From NCBI GenBank assembly GCA_900544275.1, contig UQUU01000003.1, positions 203,467-267,466 on the forward strand: a stretch of DNA of 64,000 nucleotides, in the 5' to 3' direction. This stretch comes from an uncultured Succiniclasticum sp. (GTDB lineage Bacteria > Bacillota > Negativicutes > Acidaminococcales > Acidaminococcaceae). The notes under the pieces are model-generated. The model searched no databases, was not told where the DNA came from, and saw only the letters and a list, made by a program, of their open reading frames with translations. This document shows, in pieces, positions 32,193 to 41,533 of this stretch; the first letter of the stretch is position 1, and each line of letters begins with the position of its first letter. The position numbers and the translations under genes were made by a program.

Positions 32193-33659
32193 ATGCTTAC
32201 TTATAATTTAAACGAACGGGGGAATACCCCTCTCTATGATTATTTATACCAGTGTATCCGTCAGGATATTATTGCCGGTAATTTGACCAGGGGGCAGAAA
32301 TTACCCAGTAAGAGAGCGTTAGCCCATCATTTGAATGTGGGTTTGATCACCGTGGCCAACGCCTATGCACAGCTTACCACGGAAGGGTATGTGAAAGCGG
32401 TTGAGAAAAAAGGTTATTTTGTGGAAGACGTTTCCCATTATGTGCAGCGGAAACCGGACATTTTTAAAAAGAGCGGGGCGGCGGCTGTAAGCACAGAAAC
32501 CGTGGGTGAACTGATGCAGACGGGATCGGCCTGTCAGGTACGGGATTTTCCGGAAAAAGAGTATTTTGCTGATTTTCGGGCTAATCGAATCAGCCTGAAA
32601 AATTTTCCCATGGCCACATGGACTCGTTTAGTCAGAGAGTCTTTAACGATGCAAAATGAAAGTCTGTTTAAAACGGTGCCTTTTAACGGCCTTTTAGAGT
32701 TGCGGTCGGCGATTGCGGAATATTTATATACCAATCGGGGGATGACCGTGTATCCGTCGCAGATTATAATAGGCGCAGGAACGGAATATTTGTATAGCCG
32801 TCTGTTGCAGTTGTTTGGGCGGAGCAGTACCTTTGCCATGGAAGACCCCGGTTACAAAAAATTTGCGTCGATCGCCGGTATTTTCGGTAATGCCTGGAAA
32901 TATATTCCTATCGATGAGAATGGCCTCTTGGTCAATGAATTGGAAAAGAGCGGCGCGCAGATCGTGCATCTTTCGCCGGCCAATCATTTCCCTACCGGTA
33001 TCGTCATGCCAATCACCCGTCGTCTGGAACTGTTTGAATGGGCCAATCGCAAACCGGGTCGTTATATTATAGAAGATGACTACGACAGCGAGTTCCGTTA
33101 TAATGGCAAATTTATCCTGCCTTTGTATGCGGAAGACACGCAAAACAAGGTCATCTACATGAACACATTTTCCAAGACGTTGGTACCCTCACTGCGCATC
33201 AGCTATATGGTGCTGCCGGAAAAATTAATGGAGGAGTATAAAAAGGCGCAGAGCTTTTACTCCTGTACGGTTTCCAGCTTTGAGCAGCATACACTGGCGC
33301 GCTTTATTTCTCAGGGCTATTTTGAACGTCACCTGAATCGGATGAAAAAGTATTACCGGGAACAACGCGCCTTGATTTTGCAGACAATCAAAGATTCGCC
33401 TCTGGCAAAAATGTCCCGGGTTATCGAACGTAACGCCGGTACGCATTTCCTTTTGGAATTGCAGACGGAGCTGACCGAAAAACAGGTACGGGAAGCGGCT
33501 CGGCAGGAAAATCTGTGCCTGTCCTTTTATTCAGACTATGGCCATGCCTCTGCTGTTGGGGAAAACTGTACGTTGGTGATAAATTATGCCGGTATTTCCC
33601 GGGAAAATGTCGGGGAAGTAATTGACAGACTGACAAAAATTTTTCCGGAGTGCAGGTAA
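32193..33659 (+). CDS. MocR family regulator (GntR winged helix fused to aminotransferase-like domain)
   Basis: 488 residues. N-terminal GntR helix-turn-helix (about 10-80, with KLPSKRALAHHLNVGLITVANAY), a linker, then a fold-type I aminotransferase domain with EDDYDSEFRY and the PLP-lysine region NTFSKTLVPSLRISYMVLP. Members use PLP as a ligand and often control PLP, GABA or amino acid genes. Target unknown here. nifJ starts 143 bp downstream from its own promoter. Confidence 0.93.
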   Translation: MLTYNLNERGNTPLYDYLYQCIRQDIIAGNLTRGQKLPSKRALAHHLNVGLITVANAYAQLTTEGYVKAVEKKGYFVEDVSHYVQRKPDIFKKSGAAAVSTETVGELMQTGSACQVRDFPEKEYFADFRANRISLKNFPMATWTRLVRESLTMQNESLFKTVPFNGLLELRSAIAEYLYTNRGMTVYPSQIIIGAGTEYLYSRLLQLFGRSSTFAMEDPGYKKFASIAGIFGNAWKYIPIDENGLLVNELEKSGAQIVHLSPANHFPTGIVMPITRRLELFEWANRKPGRYIIEDDYDSEFRYNGKFILPLYAEDTQNKVIYMNTFSKTLVPSLRISYMVLPEKLMEEYKKAQSFYSCTVSSFEQHTLARFISQGYFERHLNRMKKYYREQRALILQTIKDSPLAKMSRVIERNAGTHFLLELQTELTEKQVREAARQENLCLSFYSDYGHASAVGENCTLVINYAGISRENVGEVIDRLTKIFPECR

Positions 33660-33662
33660 AAG

Positions 33663-33691
33663 TTGCGGAAGACTCCTATATACGATATAAT
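33663..33691 (+). promoter_or_regulatory. Promoter of nifJ
   Basis: TTGCGG (33663-33668), 17-bp spacer, TATAAT (33686-33691), just after the mocR stop codon. Confidence 0.6.
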
Positions 33692-33802
33692 AAAATTAAG
33701 TCAGTTTGACATTTTTTAGGTTGTTGAGGCAAGACAAGTGGTAACGCTAAAAGATAAAAAATTTTGTTTTGCCATTAATGGAAAATGAAGGAAGGGGAAC
33801 TC

Positions 33803-36800
33803 ATGACTAAAATGATGAAAACCATGGACGGCAACGAGGCCGCCGCTTACGCATCCTATGCTTTTGTCGATGTTGCCTGTATTTATCCGATCACGCCGTC
33901 TTCACCGATGGCGGAACATGTGGACGAGTGGGCTTCCCAGGGTAAAAAGAATTTATTCGGTCAGACTGTAAAGTTGATGGAAATGCAGTCGGAAGCCGGC
34001 GCTGCCGGCGCTGTACACGGTTCTTTGCAGTCCGGTGCTTTGACCTCTACATACACAGCGTCTCAGGGCTTATTACTGATGCTGCCCAATATGTATAAAA
34101 TGGCCGGTGAGTTGCTACCGGCAGTTTTCAATGTATCCGCCCGTGCAATTGCCACCAGCTCTCTGAGCATTTTCGGCGACCAGCAGGATGTCATGGCCTG
34201 CCGGCAAACCGGTTTTGCTATGCTGGCCTCGGGTAGCGTACAGGAAGTTATGGACCTGACCGGTGTGGCTCATATGTCGGCCATCAAAGGACGTGTTCCG
34301 TTTGTTAACTTCTTTGACGGGTTCCGTACCTCCCACGAAATTCAGAAAATCGAAGTTTTTGACTACGAAAATTATAAAAAATTATTGGACTGGGATGCGG
34401 TAAAAGCGTTCCGTGAAAGGGCTCTGAACCCGGACAGCCCTGTGACTCGCGGTACGGCTCAGAACCCGGATATCTATTTCCAGACCCGTGAAGCGGTAAA
34501 TAAATATTATGACGTGATTCCGGAAATTGTCGAAGACTATATGGCGGAAGTGACCAAAATTACCGGCCGTGAATATCATTTGTTTAATTACTACGGCCCG
34601 AAAGATGCGGATGAACTGATCGTTGTGATGGGTTCAGCGCAGGAAGTTGCGATTAAAACCGCAGAGCTGGTCAATGCAGAAGAAGGGACTAAGGTCGGCG
34701 TATTGGCCGTACACCTGTACCGTCCTTTCTCAATCAAACATTTCCTTTCCGTGATTCCTGAAACGGTAAAAAAAGTCGCTGTATTGGATCGGACCAAGGA
34801 ACCGGGCAGCCTGGGCGAACCGCTGTATCTTGATGTTTGCAATGCGTTCTACCAGAACGGCTTGAGCCCTGTTATTGTAGGCGGCCGGTATGGCCTGGGT
34901 TCCAAGGAACTGACGCCGTCGGACATGTATGCGGTCATTCAGAATCTGCATCAGGAAAAACCGAAACATGGCTTTACGGTAGGTATTGTGGATGATGTGC
35001 ATCATGATTCTCTGCCTAAAACCAAAATCATTAACGCCACGCCGCAGGGGACCAAGGGCTGCAAATTCTGGGGTCTGGGCTCCGACGGCACGGTAGGCGC
35101 CAATAAAAGCGCGATCAAGATCATCGGCGACCATACCGACATGTATGCTCAGGGATATTTTGCCTATGACTCCAAAAAGTCGGGCGGCATTACGGTATCC
35201 CATCTGCGCTTTGGCAAAGAACCTATCATGGAACCGTATCTGATCACCGATGCGGATTATGTGGCAGTTCATAATCAGTCTTATGTTTACAAATATGATA
35301 TTATGTCCGGTTTGCGGGAAGGCGGCAATTTCCTCCTGAACTGCAACTGGTCTCCCGCAGAATTGGAAGATAAACTGCCGGCAGCCATTAAACGCTATAT
35401 TGCCCGGAAACATGTTAACTTCTATATTATTGACGCGGTGAAGATTGCGCAGGCCATTGGCTTAGGCGGTCGTATCAATATGATCATGCAGTCTGCATTC
35501 TTCAAACTGGCGGATATCATTCCGCTGGAAGATGCGGTGCGCTATTTGAAAGACGCAGTGGAAGAATCTTACGGCAAAAAAGGGCAAAACGTGGTCGATA
35601 TGAACAATGCGGCCATTGACCAGGGCATCGAAGCGATCGTAAAAATCGATGTGCCTGCTGCCTGGGCCAATGCCGTTGATAAAGCAGCGGAAACCAGGAG
35701 CGGCAATATCTTTGTCGATCAGGTCATGGTGCCGATGAATCGTCAGGAAGGCGATAAACTTCCGGTAAGCGCATTAATGCCTCATGCGGACGGAACCTTT
35801 CCGGCAGGTACTTCCGCATACGAAAAACGGGGCATTGCCATTAATGTGCCTGAATGGGATATGACCAAGTGCATTCAGTGTAACCAGTGCGCTTTCGTAT
35901 GTCCTCATGCTTCCATTCGTCCTGTCTTACTGAACGAAAAAGAAGCGGCCGAGATCAATTATCCCTCCAAACCTGCGATCGGTATGAAAGATGGCAGCAA
36001 GTTTGCCATTATTATTTCTCCCTATGATTGTCAGGGCTGCGGCAACTGCGCCGATGTCTGCCCCGCAAAAGGCAAAGCGCTGTTCATGAAACCTATTGCC
36101 ACGCAGTTGGATAAAGCGCCTGCCTGGGATTACGCCATCAATAAGGTAACTGAGAAAGTAAATCCCATGAAGAAATCTACGGTCAAAGGCTCGCAGTTTG
36201 AACAGCCGTTGTTTGAATTCTCCGGCGCCTGTGCCGGCTGCGGTGAAACACCCTATGTAAAACTGGTGACCCAGTTGTTTGGTGATCGCATGATGATCGC
36301 CAATGCCACCGGTTGTTCCTCAATCTACGGCGCCTCTGCTCCCGCCATGCCCTATACGGTAAATAAAAAGGGCCATGGCCCATCCTGGGCAAACTCTTTG
36401 TTTGAAGACAACGCGGAATACGGTTTAGGTATGTTCCTCGGCGTTGAACAATCCCGGGATCGGGTGGAAGAGATGATCGACGAGCTTCTCGCTGCCGGCA
36501 AAGGTTCTGATGAATTGAAAGCCGCCATGCAGAGTTGGAAAGAAAATAAAAATGTGGCTGAAGGCACCAGGGAAAGAGCGGAAGCTCTGGTGAATGGATT
36601 AACGAAGGAAGCTGCCGGCGATGCTGATCTGCAGGAACTGTTGGATATGAAACAGTATTTTGTAAAACGCAGCCACTGGATTTTCGGCGGCGATGGCTGG
36701 GCTTATGATATCGGTTATGGCGGGCTGGACCATGTTTTGGCCAGCGGTAAAAATGTCAACGTACTGGTTCTGGATACTGAAGTGTACTCCAATACCGGCG

Positions 36801-37318
36801 GCCAATCCTCCAAAGCAACGCCTACCGCGGCAATCGCGCAGTTTGCGGCCAGCGGTAAGCGGACCAAGAAAAAAGATCTGGGGATGATGGCTATGAGCTA
36901 CGGTTATGTGTATGTAGCACAGGTTGCCATGGGTTATGATAAAAATCAGCTGGTCAAAGCGTTGACGGAAGCCGAAGCCTACGATGGTCCTTCACTGGTC
37001 ATTGCCTATTGCCCCTGCATTAATCATGGTCTGAAGTGCGGCATGGGATTAAGCCAGATGGAAGAAAAACGGGCGGTAGAATGCGGCTATTGGGCCACCT
37101 ATCGTTATAACCCGGATCTGAAAGAGGAAGGCAAAAATCCGTTTAGCCTGGATTCCAAAGAACCAACGGGTGATTTCCGTGACTTCCTGTTAGGCGAAGT
37201 ACGTTTTGCGTCGCTCCAGAAAGTGCGTCCGCAGCTGGCGGAAGAATTATATAAGAAGACCCAGGAAGATGCGATGGAACGTCTTAACAACTATAAAAAA
37301 TTAGCAGGACAGGCGTGA
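33803..37318 (+). CDS. nifJ: Pyruvate:ferredoxin (flavodoxin) oxidoreductase
   Basis: 1171 residues, the single-chain form. In order: pyrimidine-binding transketolase-like domain (about 1-250), CoA/transketolase C-like domain, gamma domain, a two-[4Fe-4S] ferredoxin domain (CIQCNQCAFVCPHA and CQGCGNCADVCP), and the TPP-binding domain (CAGCGETPYVKL, GDGWAYDIGYGG, LDTEVYSNTGGQ). Converts pyruvate + CoA to acetyl-CoA + CO2 and reduced ferredoxin. ATG 33803 after GGAAGGGG is chosen over 33785. Likely main outlet for pyruvate from serine. Confidence 0.97.
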   Translation: MTKMMKTMDGNEAAAYASYAFVDVACIYPITPSSPMAEHVDEWASQGKKNLFGQTVKLMEMQSEAGAAGAVHGSLQSGALTSTYTASQGLLLMLPNMYKMAGELLPAVFNVSARAIATSSLSIFGDQQDVMACRQTGFAMLASGSVQEVMDLTGVAHMSAIKGRVPFVNFFDGFRTSHEIQKIEVFDYENYKKLLDWDAVKAFRERALNPDSPVTRGTAQNPDIYFQTREAVNKYYDVIPEIVEDYMAEVTKITGREYHLFNYYGPKDADELIVVMGSAQEVAIKTAELVNAEEGTKVGVLAVHLYRPFSIKHFLSVIPETVKKVAVLDRTKEPGSLGEPLYLDVCNAFYQNGLSPVIVGGRYGLGSKELTPSDMYAVIQNLHQEKPKHGFTVGIVDDVHHDSLPKTKIINATPQGTKGCKFWGLGSDGTVGANKSAIKIIGDHTDMYAQGYFAYDSKKSGGITVSHLRFGKEPIMEPYLITDADYVAVHNQSYVYKYDIMSGLREGGNFLLNCNWSPAELEDKLPAAIKRYIARKHVNFYIIDAVKIAQAIGLGGRINMIMQSAFFKLADIIPLEDAVRYLKDAVEESYGKKGQNVVDMNNAAIDQGIEAIVKIDVPAAWANAVDKAAETRSGNIFVDQVMVPMNRQEGDKLPVSALMPHADGTFPAGTSAYEKRGIAINVPEWDMTKCIQCNQCAFVCPHASIRPVLLNEKEAAEINYPSKPAIGMKDGSKFAIIISPYDCQGCGNCADVCPAKGKALFMKPIATQLDKAPAWDYAINKVTEKVNPMKKSTVKGSQFEQPLFEFSGACAGCGETPYVKLVTQLFGDRMMIANATGCSSIYGASAPAMPYTVNKKGHGPSWANSLFEDNAEYGLGMFLGVEQSRDRVEEMIDELLAAGKGSDELKAAMQSWKENKNVAEGTRERAEALVNGLTKEAAGDADLQELLDMKQYFVKRSHWIFGGDGWAYDIGYGGLDHVLASGKNVNVLVLDTEVYSNTGGQSSKATPTAAIAQFAASGKRTKKKDLGMMAMSYGYVYVAQVAMGYDKNQLVKALTEAEAYDGPSLVIAYCPCINHGLKCGMGLSQMEEKRAVECGYWATYRYNPDLKEEGKNPFSLDSKEPTGDFRDFLLGEVRFASLQKVRPQLAEELYKKTQEDAMERLNNYKKLAGQA

Positions 37319-37373
37319 CTTGTTTCCGGTGATAAAATTTAGCGGGGCAGGCATGACCCGAATTCGATCTGCT

Positions 37374-37405
37374 ATCAGCCGGCCTTAATGCCGGCTGATT
37401 TTTTA
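37374..37405 (+). terminator. Terminator of nifJ
   Basis: ATCAGCCGGC/GCCGGCTGAT 10-bp perfect stem, 6-nt loop, six T. Confidence 0.9.
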
Positions 37406-37411
37406 CCAATC

Positions 37412-39019
37412 ATGATAATTTATCTTTTTGCATTTTTAGCCGGCCTGGCCCTTTTCCTTTATGGCATGGAAATGATGGGCGACGGATTGCAGGAGGCGGC
37501 AGGCGCCCGTCTTCAGAAAATTTTAAGTTCCTTAACCGGCGTGCCTCTGATGGGAGTCCTTTTGGGTACGTTGGTTACGGCTACCCTTCAATCTTCCAGT
37601 GCCACTACGGTAATGTCGGTGGGGTTGGTCAATGCCGGACTGATGACCCTGAAACAGGCATTCAGTGTGGTAATGGGAGCGAATATAGGAACTACGGTCA
37701 CAGCACAGTTGATTGCCTTTAAACTGACGGATTATTTTACGATAATAATCTTTGCCGGTGTAATGCTGCATATTTTTGCCCGCCGCAAGCAAGGCAAATT
37801 TGTGGGGCAGGTCCTGATGGGCTTCGGCTTATTAATGTTAGGCATGAAAATGATGGGGGATGCGGTGCTGCCTTTACGAGGCAACCCCATATTTGTGGAA
37901 TTTATTGCCCGTTTTGCGGATCATCCGCTGCTTGCTGTTGGCGTGGGTGTGTTAATGACGCTTTTGATTCAATCCAGTGCTGCGACAATCGGTATTCTGA
38001 TGGCGATGGCAGGGCAGGGCCTGATTCCGCTGGAAGGCGCCATTCCTGTGTTGCTGGGAGATAATATTGGTACCTGCATCACGGCAATTTTAGCGGCGGC
38101 CCGAACAAACACAGCGGCCCGTCAGGTGGCTTTGTCTCATGTTTTATTTAACTTCTTCGGCTGCATTATCTTCATTATATTAATGCCGCTTTTTGTCGGC
38201 ATTGTTTTAGCAATCTCGCCTGTGGGCGATATAGGACGCCAAATTGCGAATGCTCATAGTGCATTTAATGTCTTGAATACGTTGCTTTTTCTGCCCCTGA
38301 TCACACCGTTTACGCACTTAGTAGAAAAATTATTGCCCAACAAAGAAGAAAGCGTCTCATTAAAACCTTTGTATTTGGACGATAACATGTTGGATACCCC
38401 GTCAATTGCGTTGGTGCTGGCAGAAAAAGAAGTCGCCCGGATGGGGCAGCAGGCACTGGAAAACCTCACTGTAGCCATGGAATCTTTAGTTCAATTTGAT
38501 GACCGGAAAGTGAAATATGTAGATGAGCATGAAGCGGTGGTCGATGAGCTGAACGAAGATATCACGCTCTATCTTACCCATATTTCTGAACGAGGCCTCA
38601 GTACGGTCCTGTCTGCCAAACATACGGCTCTGATGCACGCCTGCATTGATTTGGAGCGTATCGGCGACCACGCGCAGACGCTGGCTAAGCGCAGCCGTAA
38701 AATTTATGAGGAAAATATTACTTTTTCGCCCGAGGCCAAAGAAGAAGTGATCCGCTTAAGCGAATTAACAAAAGCCGCGTTATCCGTCAGCATAGACAGT
38801 TTTTCGCACAATGATCCGGAACTGGCGCAAAAAGGCTGGTCGGCCTGTCGAAAGGTAAAAGCGACCCAGAAAGAAATGCGTAAAAATCATATTATGCGCT
38901 TAAATGAAGGCTTTTGCCGACCGGATTCAGGGCTGGTTTTTCTGGAATTGTTAATCAATATGAAACGCGTCAGCGATCACGCAAAAAATATCAGTCAGAT
39001 GGTTTTGGGCATATTTTAA
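37412..39019 (+). CDS. Na/Pi cotransporter family protein with PhoU-like domain
   Basis: About 535 residues. Two repeated Na/Pi-cotransporter halves, each with a QSS motif (ATLQSSSATT and LIQSSAATIG), eight or so membrane helices, then a cytosolic PhoU-like helical bundle (about 330-535). Probably phosphate uptake or efflux coupled to Na+. The start at ATG 37412 is chosen because the earlier in-frame ATG (37388) lies inside the nifJ terminator stem-loop; neither has a clear ribosome site, so the mRNA may be leaderless or the start may differ. Confidence 0.85.
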   Translation: MIIYLFAFLAGLALFLYGMEMMGDGLQEAAGARLQKILSSLTGVPLMGVLLGTLVTATLQSSSATTVMSVGLVNAGLMTLKQAFSVVMGANIGTTVTAQLIAFKLTDYFTIIIFAGVMLHIFARRKQGKFVGQVLMGFGLLMLGMKMMGDAVLPLRGNPIFVEFIARFADHPLLAVGVGVLMTLLIQSSAATIGILMAMAGQGLIPLEGAIPVLLGDNIGTCITAILAAARTNTAARQVALSHVLFNFFGCIIFIILMPLFVGIVLAISPVGDIGRQIANAHSAFNVLNTLLFLPLITPFTHLVEKLLPNKEESVSLKPLYLDDNMLDTPSIALVLAEKEVARMGQQALENLTVAMESLVQFDDRKVKYVDEHEAVVDELNEDITLYLTHISERGLSTVLSAKHTALMHACIDLERIGDHAQTLAKRSRKIYEENITFSPEAKEEVIRLSELTKAALSVSIDSFSHNDPELAQKGWSACRKVKATQKEMRKNHIMRLNEGFCRPDSGLVFLELLINMKRVSDHAKNISQMVLGIF

Positions 39020-39173
39020 AAAATTCTGTTGTTTGATTGTAAATTTGTCTGTAAACGCGGCTTGGATTGTTTTTGCGATTCATCAAGTCTTTGTGAAAGA
39101 GTAAGTTTCACTCGGCCCCAGAGAACGGGAAGTTACTTTTACATTTTACGTAAGGAAATGTCGGCGAAACTAC

Positions 39174-39202
39174 TTGACAAATTTAAATCAGTTCGTTATA
39201 AT
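39174..39202 (+). promoter_or_regulatory. Consensus promoter of tRNA-Gly
   Basis: TTGACA (39174-39179), 17-bp spacer, TATAAT (39197-39202). Confidence 0.88.
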
Positions 39203-39222
39203 CAACCATGTTGTAAACAGTT

Positions 39223-39297
39223 GCGGAAATAGCTCAGTGGTAGAGCACAACCTTGCCAAGGTTGGGGTCGCGAGTTCGAGCCTCGTTTTCCGCTCCA
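39223..39297 (+). tRNA. tRNA-Gly (GCC anticodon)
   Basis: Acceptor GCGGAAA/TTTCCGC, D-arm AGCTCAGTGGTAGAGC, anticodon stem CAACC/GGTTG around TTGCCAA, T-arm GTTCGAGCC, encoded CCA. Confidence 0.96.
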
Positions 39298-39306
39298 TGT
39301 AAATTC

Positions 39307-39340
39307 ATCCCGGTTCCAACGAACCGGGATTTTCTTTTTC
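39307..39340 (+). terminator. Terminator of tRNA-Gly
   Basis: ATCCCGGTTC/GAACCGGGAT with CAAC loop, followed by TTTTCTTTTTC. Confidence 0.9.
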
Positions 39341-39347
39341 TCTTTGC

Positions 39348-39376
39348 TTGTCAAAAATTTGCCTGTGTGGTATTAT
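39348..39376 (+). promoter_or_regulatory. Promoter of tig
   Basis: TTGTCA (39348-39353), 17-bp spacer, TATTAT (39371-39376). Confidence 0.75.
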
Positions 39377-39468
39377 ATTGTAGCGTTATAAAAAGTGGGG
39401 GCACAGGTCTGCCCGTTACTGGTTTAGTTACTACAATTTTTAAGATATATTAAGGGAGGATTCTTTAG

Positions 39469-40767
39469 ATGAATGTGAATGTTGCCAGAGAAGGAAACGA
39501 AGCGGTATTAAAAATTACGGTACCTGCCGTTGATGTAAGCAAAAGCTTTAAACAGGCCGTAACCAGAATCGCCAGCCAGGTTAAGATCCCCGGTTTTCGC
39601 CCCGGCAAAGCCCCTCGCAATATCCTTGAAATGCATTATGGTAAAGAAGCTATTAAAGAAGAAGCTTTTAATCTTTGCATTAACAATGCGTACCAGAAAG
39701 CATTGGAAAGTGAAAATCTGATTCCTGTTTCCGATCCGTCCGTGCAGGATGAGAAGGCTTGTTTTGACGGATTTACCGAAGGCAAAGACGCAGAGGTAGA
39801 AGTAAAGGTTACGTTGCGCCCCGTGCCTGAATTAGGTGAATACAAAGGCCTTCATGTAGATAAGAAAGAAGTAACGATCGCGGACGAAGATGTGGATAAA
39901 GCCCTGGCGGAACTGCGCAATCGCGGCGCTAAGATGGTGGATGCCGCAGACGATACGGTGATCGAAAAAGGCGACTTTGCCATTATCGATTTTGCCGGTA
40001 CGGTGGACGGGGAAGCCTTCAGCGGCGGCGAAGGCAAAGGCTATCCGCTGGAAGTAGGTTCCGGTTCTTTCATTCCCGGCTTTGAAGACCAGCTGATCGG
40101 CTTAAAGAAAGATGACGATACAGATGTAGACGTGACGTTTCCGGAAAGCTATTTCGTGAAAGAGTTGGCCGGTAAGCAGGCAATCTTTAAAGTGCACATT
40201 CAGGCTGTAAAGCATAAAGAATTACCGGAACTGACCGATGAATACATAGCAAAATATACCCGTTATAAAACGGTTGCGGAAGCCAAAGAAGATTATAAAA
40301 AACGGATGCAGGAAGCGGCAGAGCACGACGCCAAAACCGAGTACGAAGCTGCATTGATCGATGCGGCGGTAGCCAATGCCAAAGTAGAAATCCCCGCAGT
40401 GATGGTGGAAGACCGTATTACCCAGATGGTAGAAGAAATCAAACTGAATCTGGAAAGCCGTAAAATGACGTTGGAACAGTACTTGCAGTATACCGGCATG
40501 GACATTCCGAAATTACGGGAAGCCCAGCGTGAAGCGGCCCAAAAGAACGTGCGTACCGATTTGGTTCTGGACGAAATTGCCAAGGCCGAAGAAATTAAAG
40601 TGGGTATGGACGATGTAGATGCGGAATTGCAGAATATCGCGGATCAGAATGGCGCCCGCCTGGAAGATGTGAAAACCATCATCCGCAAAAACAATAATAT
40701 GGGCCTGCTCCTGGCCAACATCCTGCGCCATAAAGCTGCACATGTTGTTTTGGACAACGCCAAATAA
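39469..40767 (+). CDS. tig: Trigger factor, ribosome-associated chaperone and peptidyl-prolyl isomerase
   Basis: 432 residues. Ribosome-binding domain with the signature GFRPGKAP (residues 44-51), FKBP-type PPIase domain (about 160-245, GSFIPGFEDQLIG), and a long helical C-terminal domain. Binds nascent chains at the tunnel exit. RBS GGGAGGA. Followed by clpP and clpX in the usual Firmicutes order. Confidence 0.97.
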   Translation: MNVNVAREGNEAVLKITVPAVDVSKSFKQAVTRIASQVKIPGFRPGKAPRNILEMHYGKEAIKEEAFNLCINNAYQKALESENLIPVSDPSVQDEKACFDGFTEGKDAEVEVKVTLRPVPELGEYKGLHVDKKEVTIADEDVDKALAELRNRGAKMVDAADDTVIEKGDFAIIDFAGTVDGEAFSGGEGKGYPLEVGSGSFIPGFEDQLIGLKKDDDTDVDVTFPESYFVKELAGKQAIFKVHIQAVKHKELPELTDEYIAKYTRYKTVAEAKEDYKKRMQEAAEHDAKTEYEAALIDAAVANAKVEIPAVMVEDRITQMVEEIKLNLESRKMTLEQYLQYTGMDIPKLREAQREAAQKNVRTDLVLDEIAKAEEIKVGMDDVDAELQNIADQNGARLEDVKTIIRKNNNMGLLLANILRHKAAHVVLDNAK

Positions 40768-40793
40768 GAAAACGAGTAACGGATTTACAAGGA

Positions 40794-40827
40794 GCTGCCT
40801 GTACTTTTTGTACGGGCAGTCTTTTTA
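40794..40827 (+). terminator. Terminator between tig and clpP
   Basis: CTGCCTGTAC/GTACGGGCAG with TTTTT loop followed by TCTTTTT. Some read-through to clpP is possible. Confidence 0.7.
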
Positions 40828-40861
40828 CCCTTTGCGATGTAAGAGGGAAGGAGTGAAGTTT

Positions 40862-41452
40862 ATGAATTATGTACCTATTGTCGTAGAACAAAATGCTCAT
40901 GGAGAACGGTCCTATGATATTTATTCCCGTTTGCTGAAAGACCGGATCATTTTTTTGACGGGACCTGTGGATGATAATGTGGCCAATGTGGTCATTGCGC
41001 AGCTCTTATTCCTGGAATCGGAAAACCCGGATAAAGATATCCATTTGTATATCAACAGCCCCGGGGGCAGTGTGACTGCCGGCATGGCTATTTATGATAC
41101 GATGCAGTATATTAAGCCGGACGTTTCCACCATTTGTGTAGGCCTGGCAGCCAGCATGGCTTCCATTCTTCTGATGGCAGGGAAAAAAGGCAAACGCTAT
41201 GCGCTGCCTCATTCTGAGGTGATGATCCATCAGCCGCTGGGTGGCTATGAAGGACAGGCTTCGGATATTGAGATCCACGCCAAAAATATCCTGCGGGTGC
41301 GGGAAGAAATGTACGATGTGATTGCCAGGCATACCGGTCAACCGAAAGAAAAAGTGGCGGCTGATACAGACCGCGATAATTTCCTGACGGCAATGGATGC
41401 GAAGAACTATGGCATTATCGACCAGGTCGTGAAACGGATGCCTGAAATTTGA
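40862..41452 (+). CDS. clpP: ATP-dependent Clp protease proteolytic subunit
   Basis: 196 residues, normal length. Catalytic Ser in GLAASMASILL and His in MIHQPLGG, plus YINSPGGSV. Forms the tetradecameric protease used by ClpX, encoded just downstream. ATG 40862 is the family start; the frame stays open further upstream but into the terminator. Confidence 0.97.
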   Translation: MNYVPIVVEQNAHGERSYDIYSRLLKDRIIFLTGPVDDNVANVVIAQLLFLESENPDKDIHLYINSPGGSVTAGMAIYDTMQYIKPDVSTICVGLAASMASILLMAGKKGKRYALPHSEVMIHQPLGGYEGQASDIEIHAKNILRVREEMYDVIARHTGQPKEKVAADTDRDNFLTAMDAKNYGIIDQVVKRMPEI

Positions 41453-41533
41453 AGAACGTCGTTTAGTTTGCAGAAATGAGGGGATTCTGGTTTTACAAGT
41501 AAGACGGGATCGGGAGATGAGAAGGAGAGTCAG

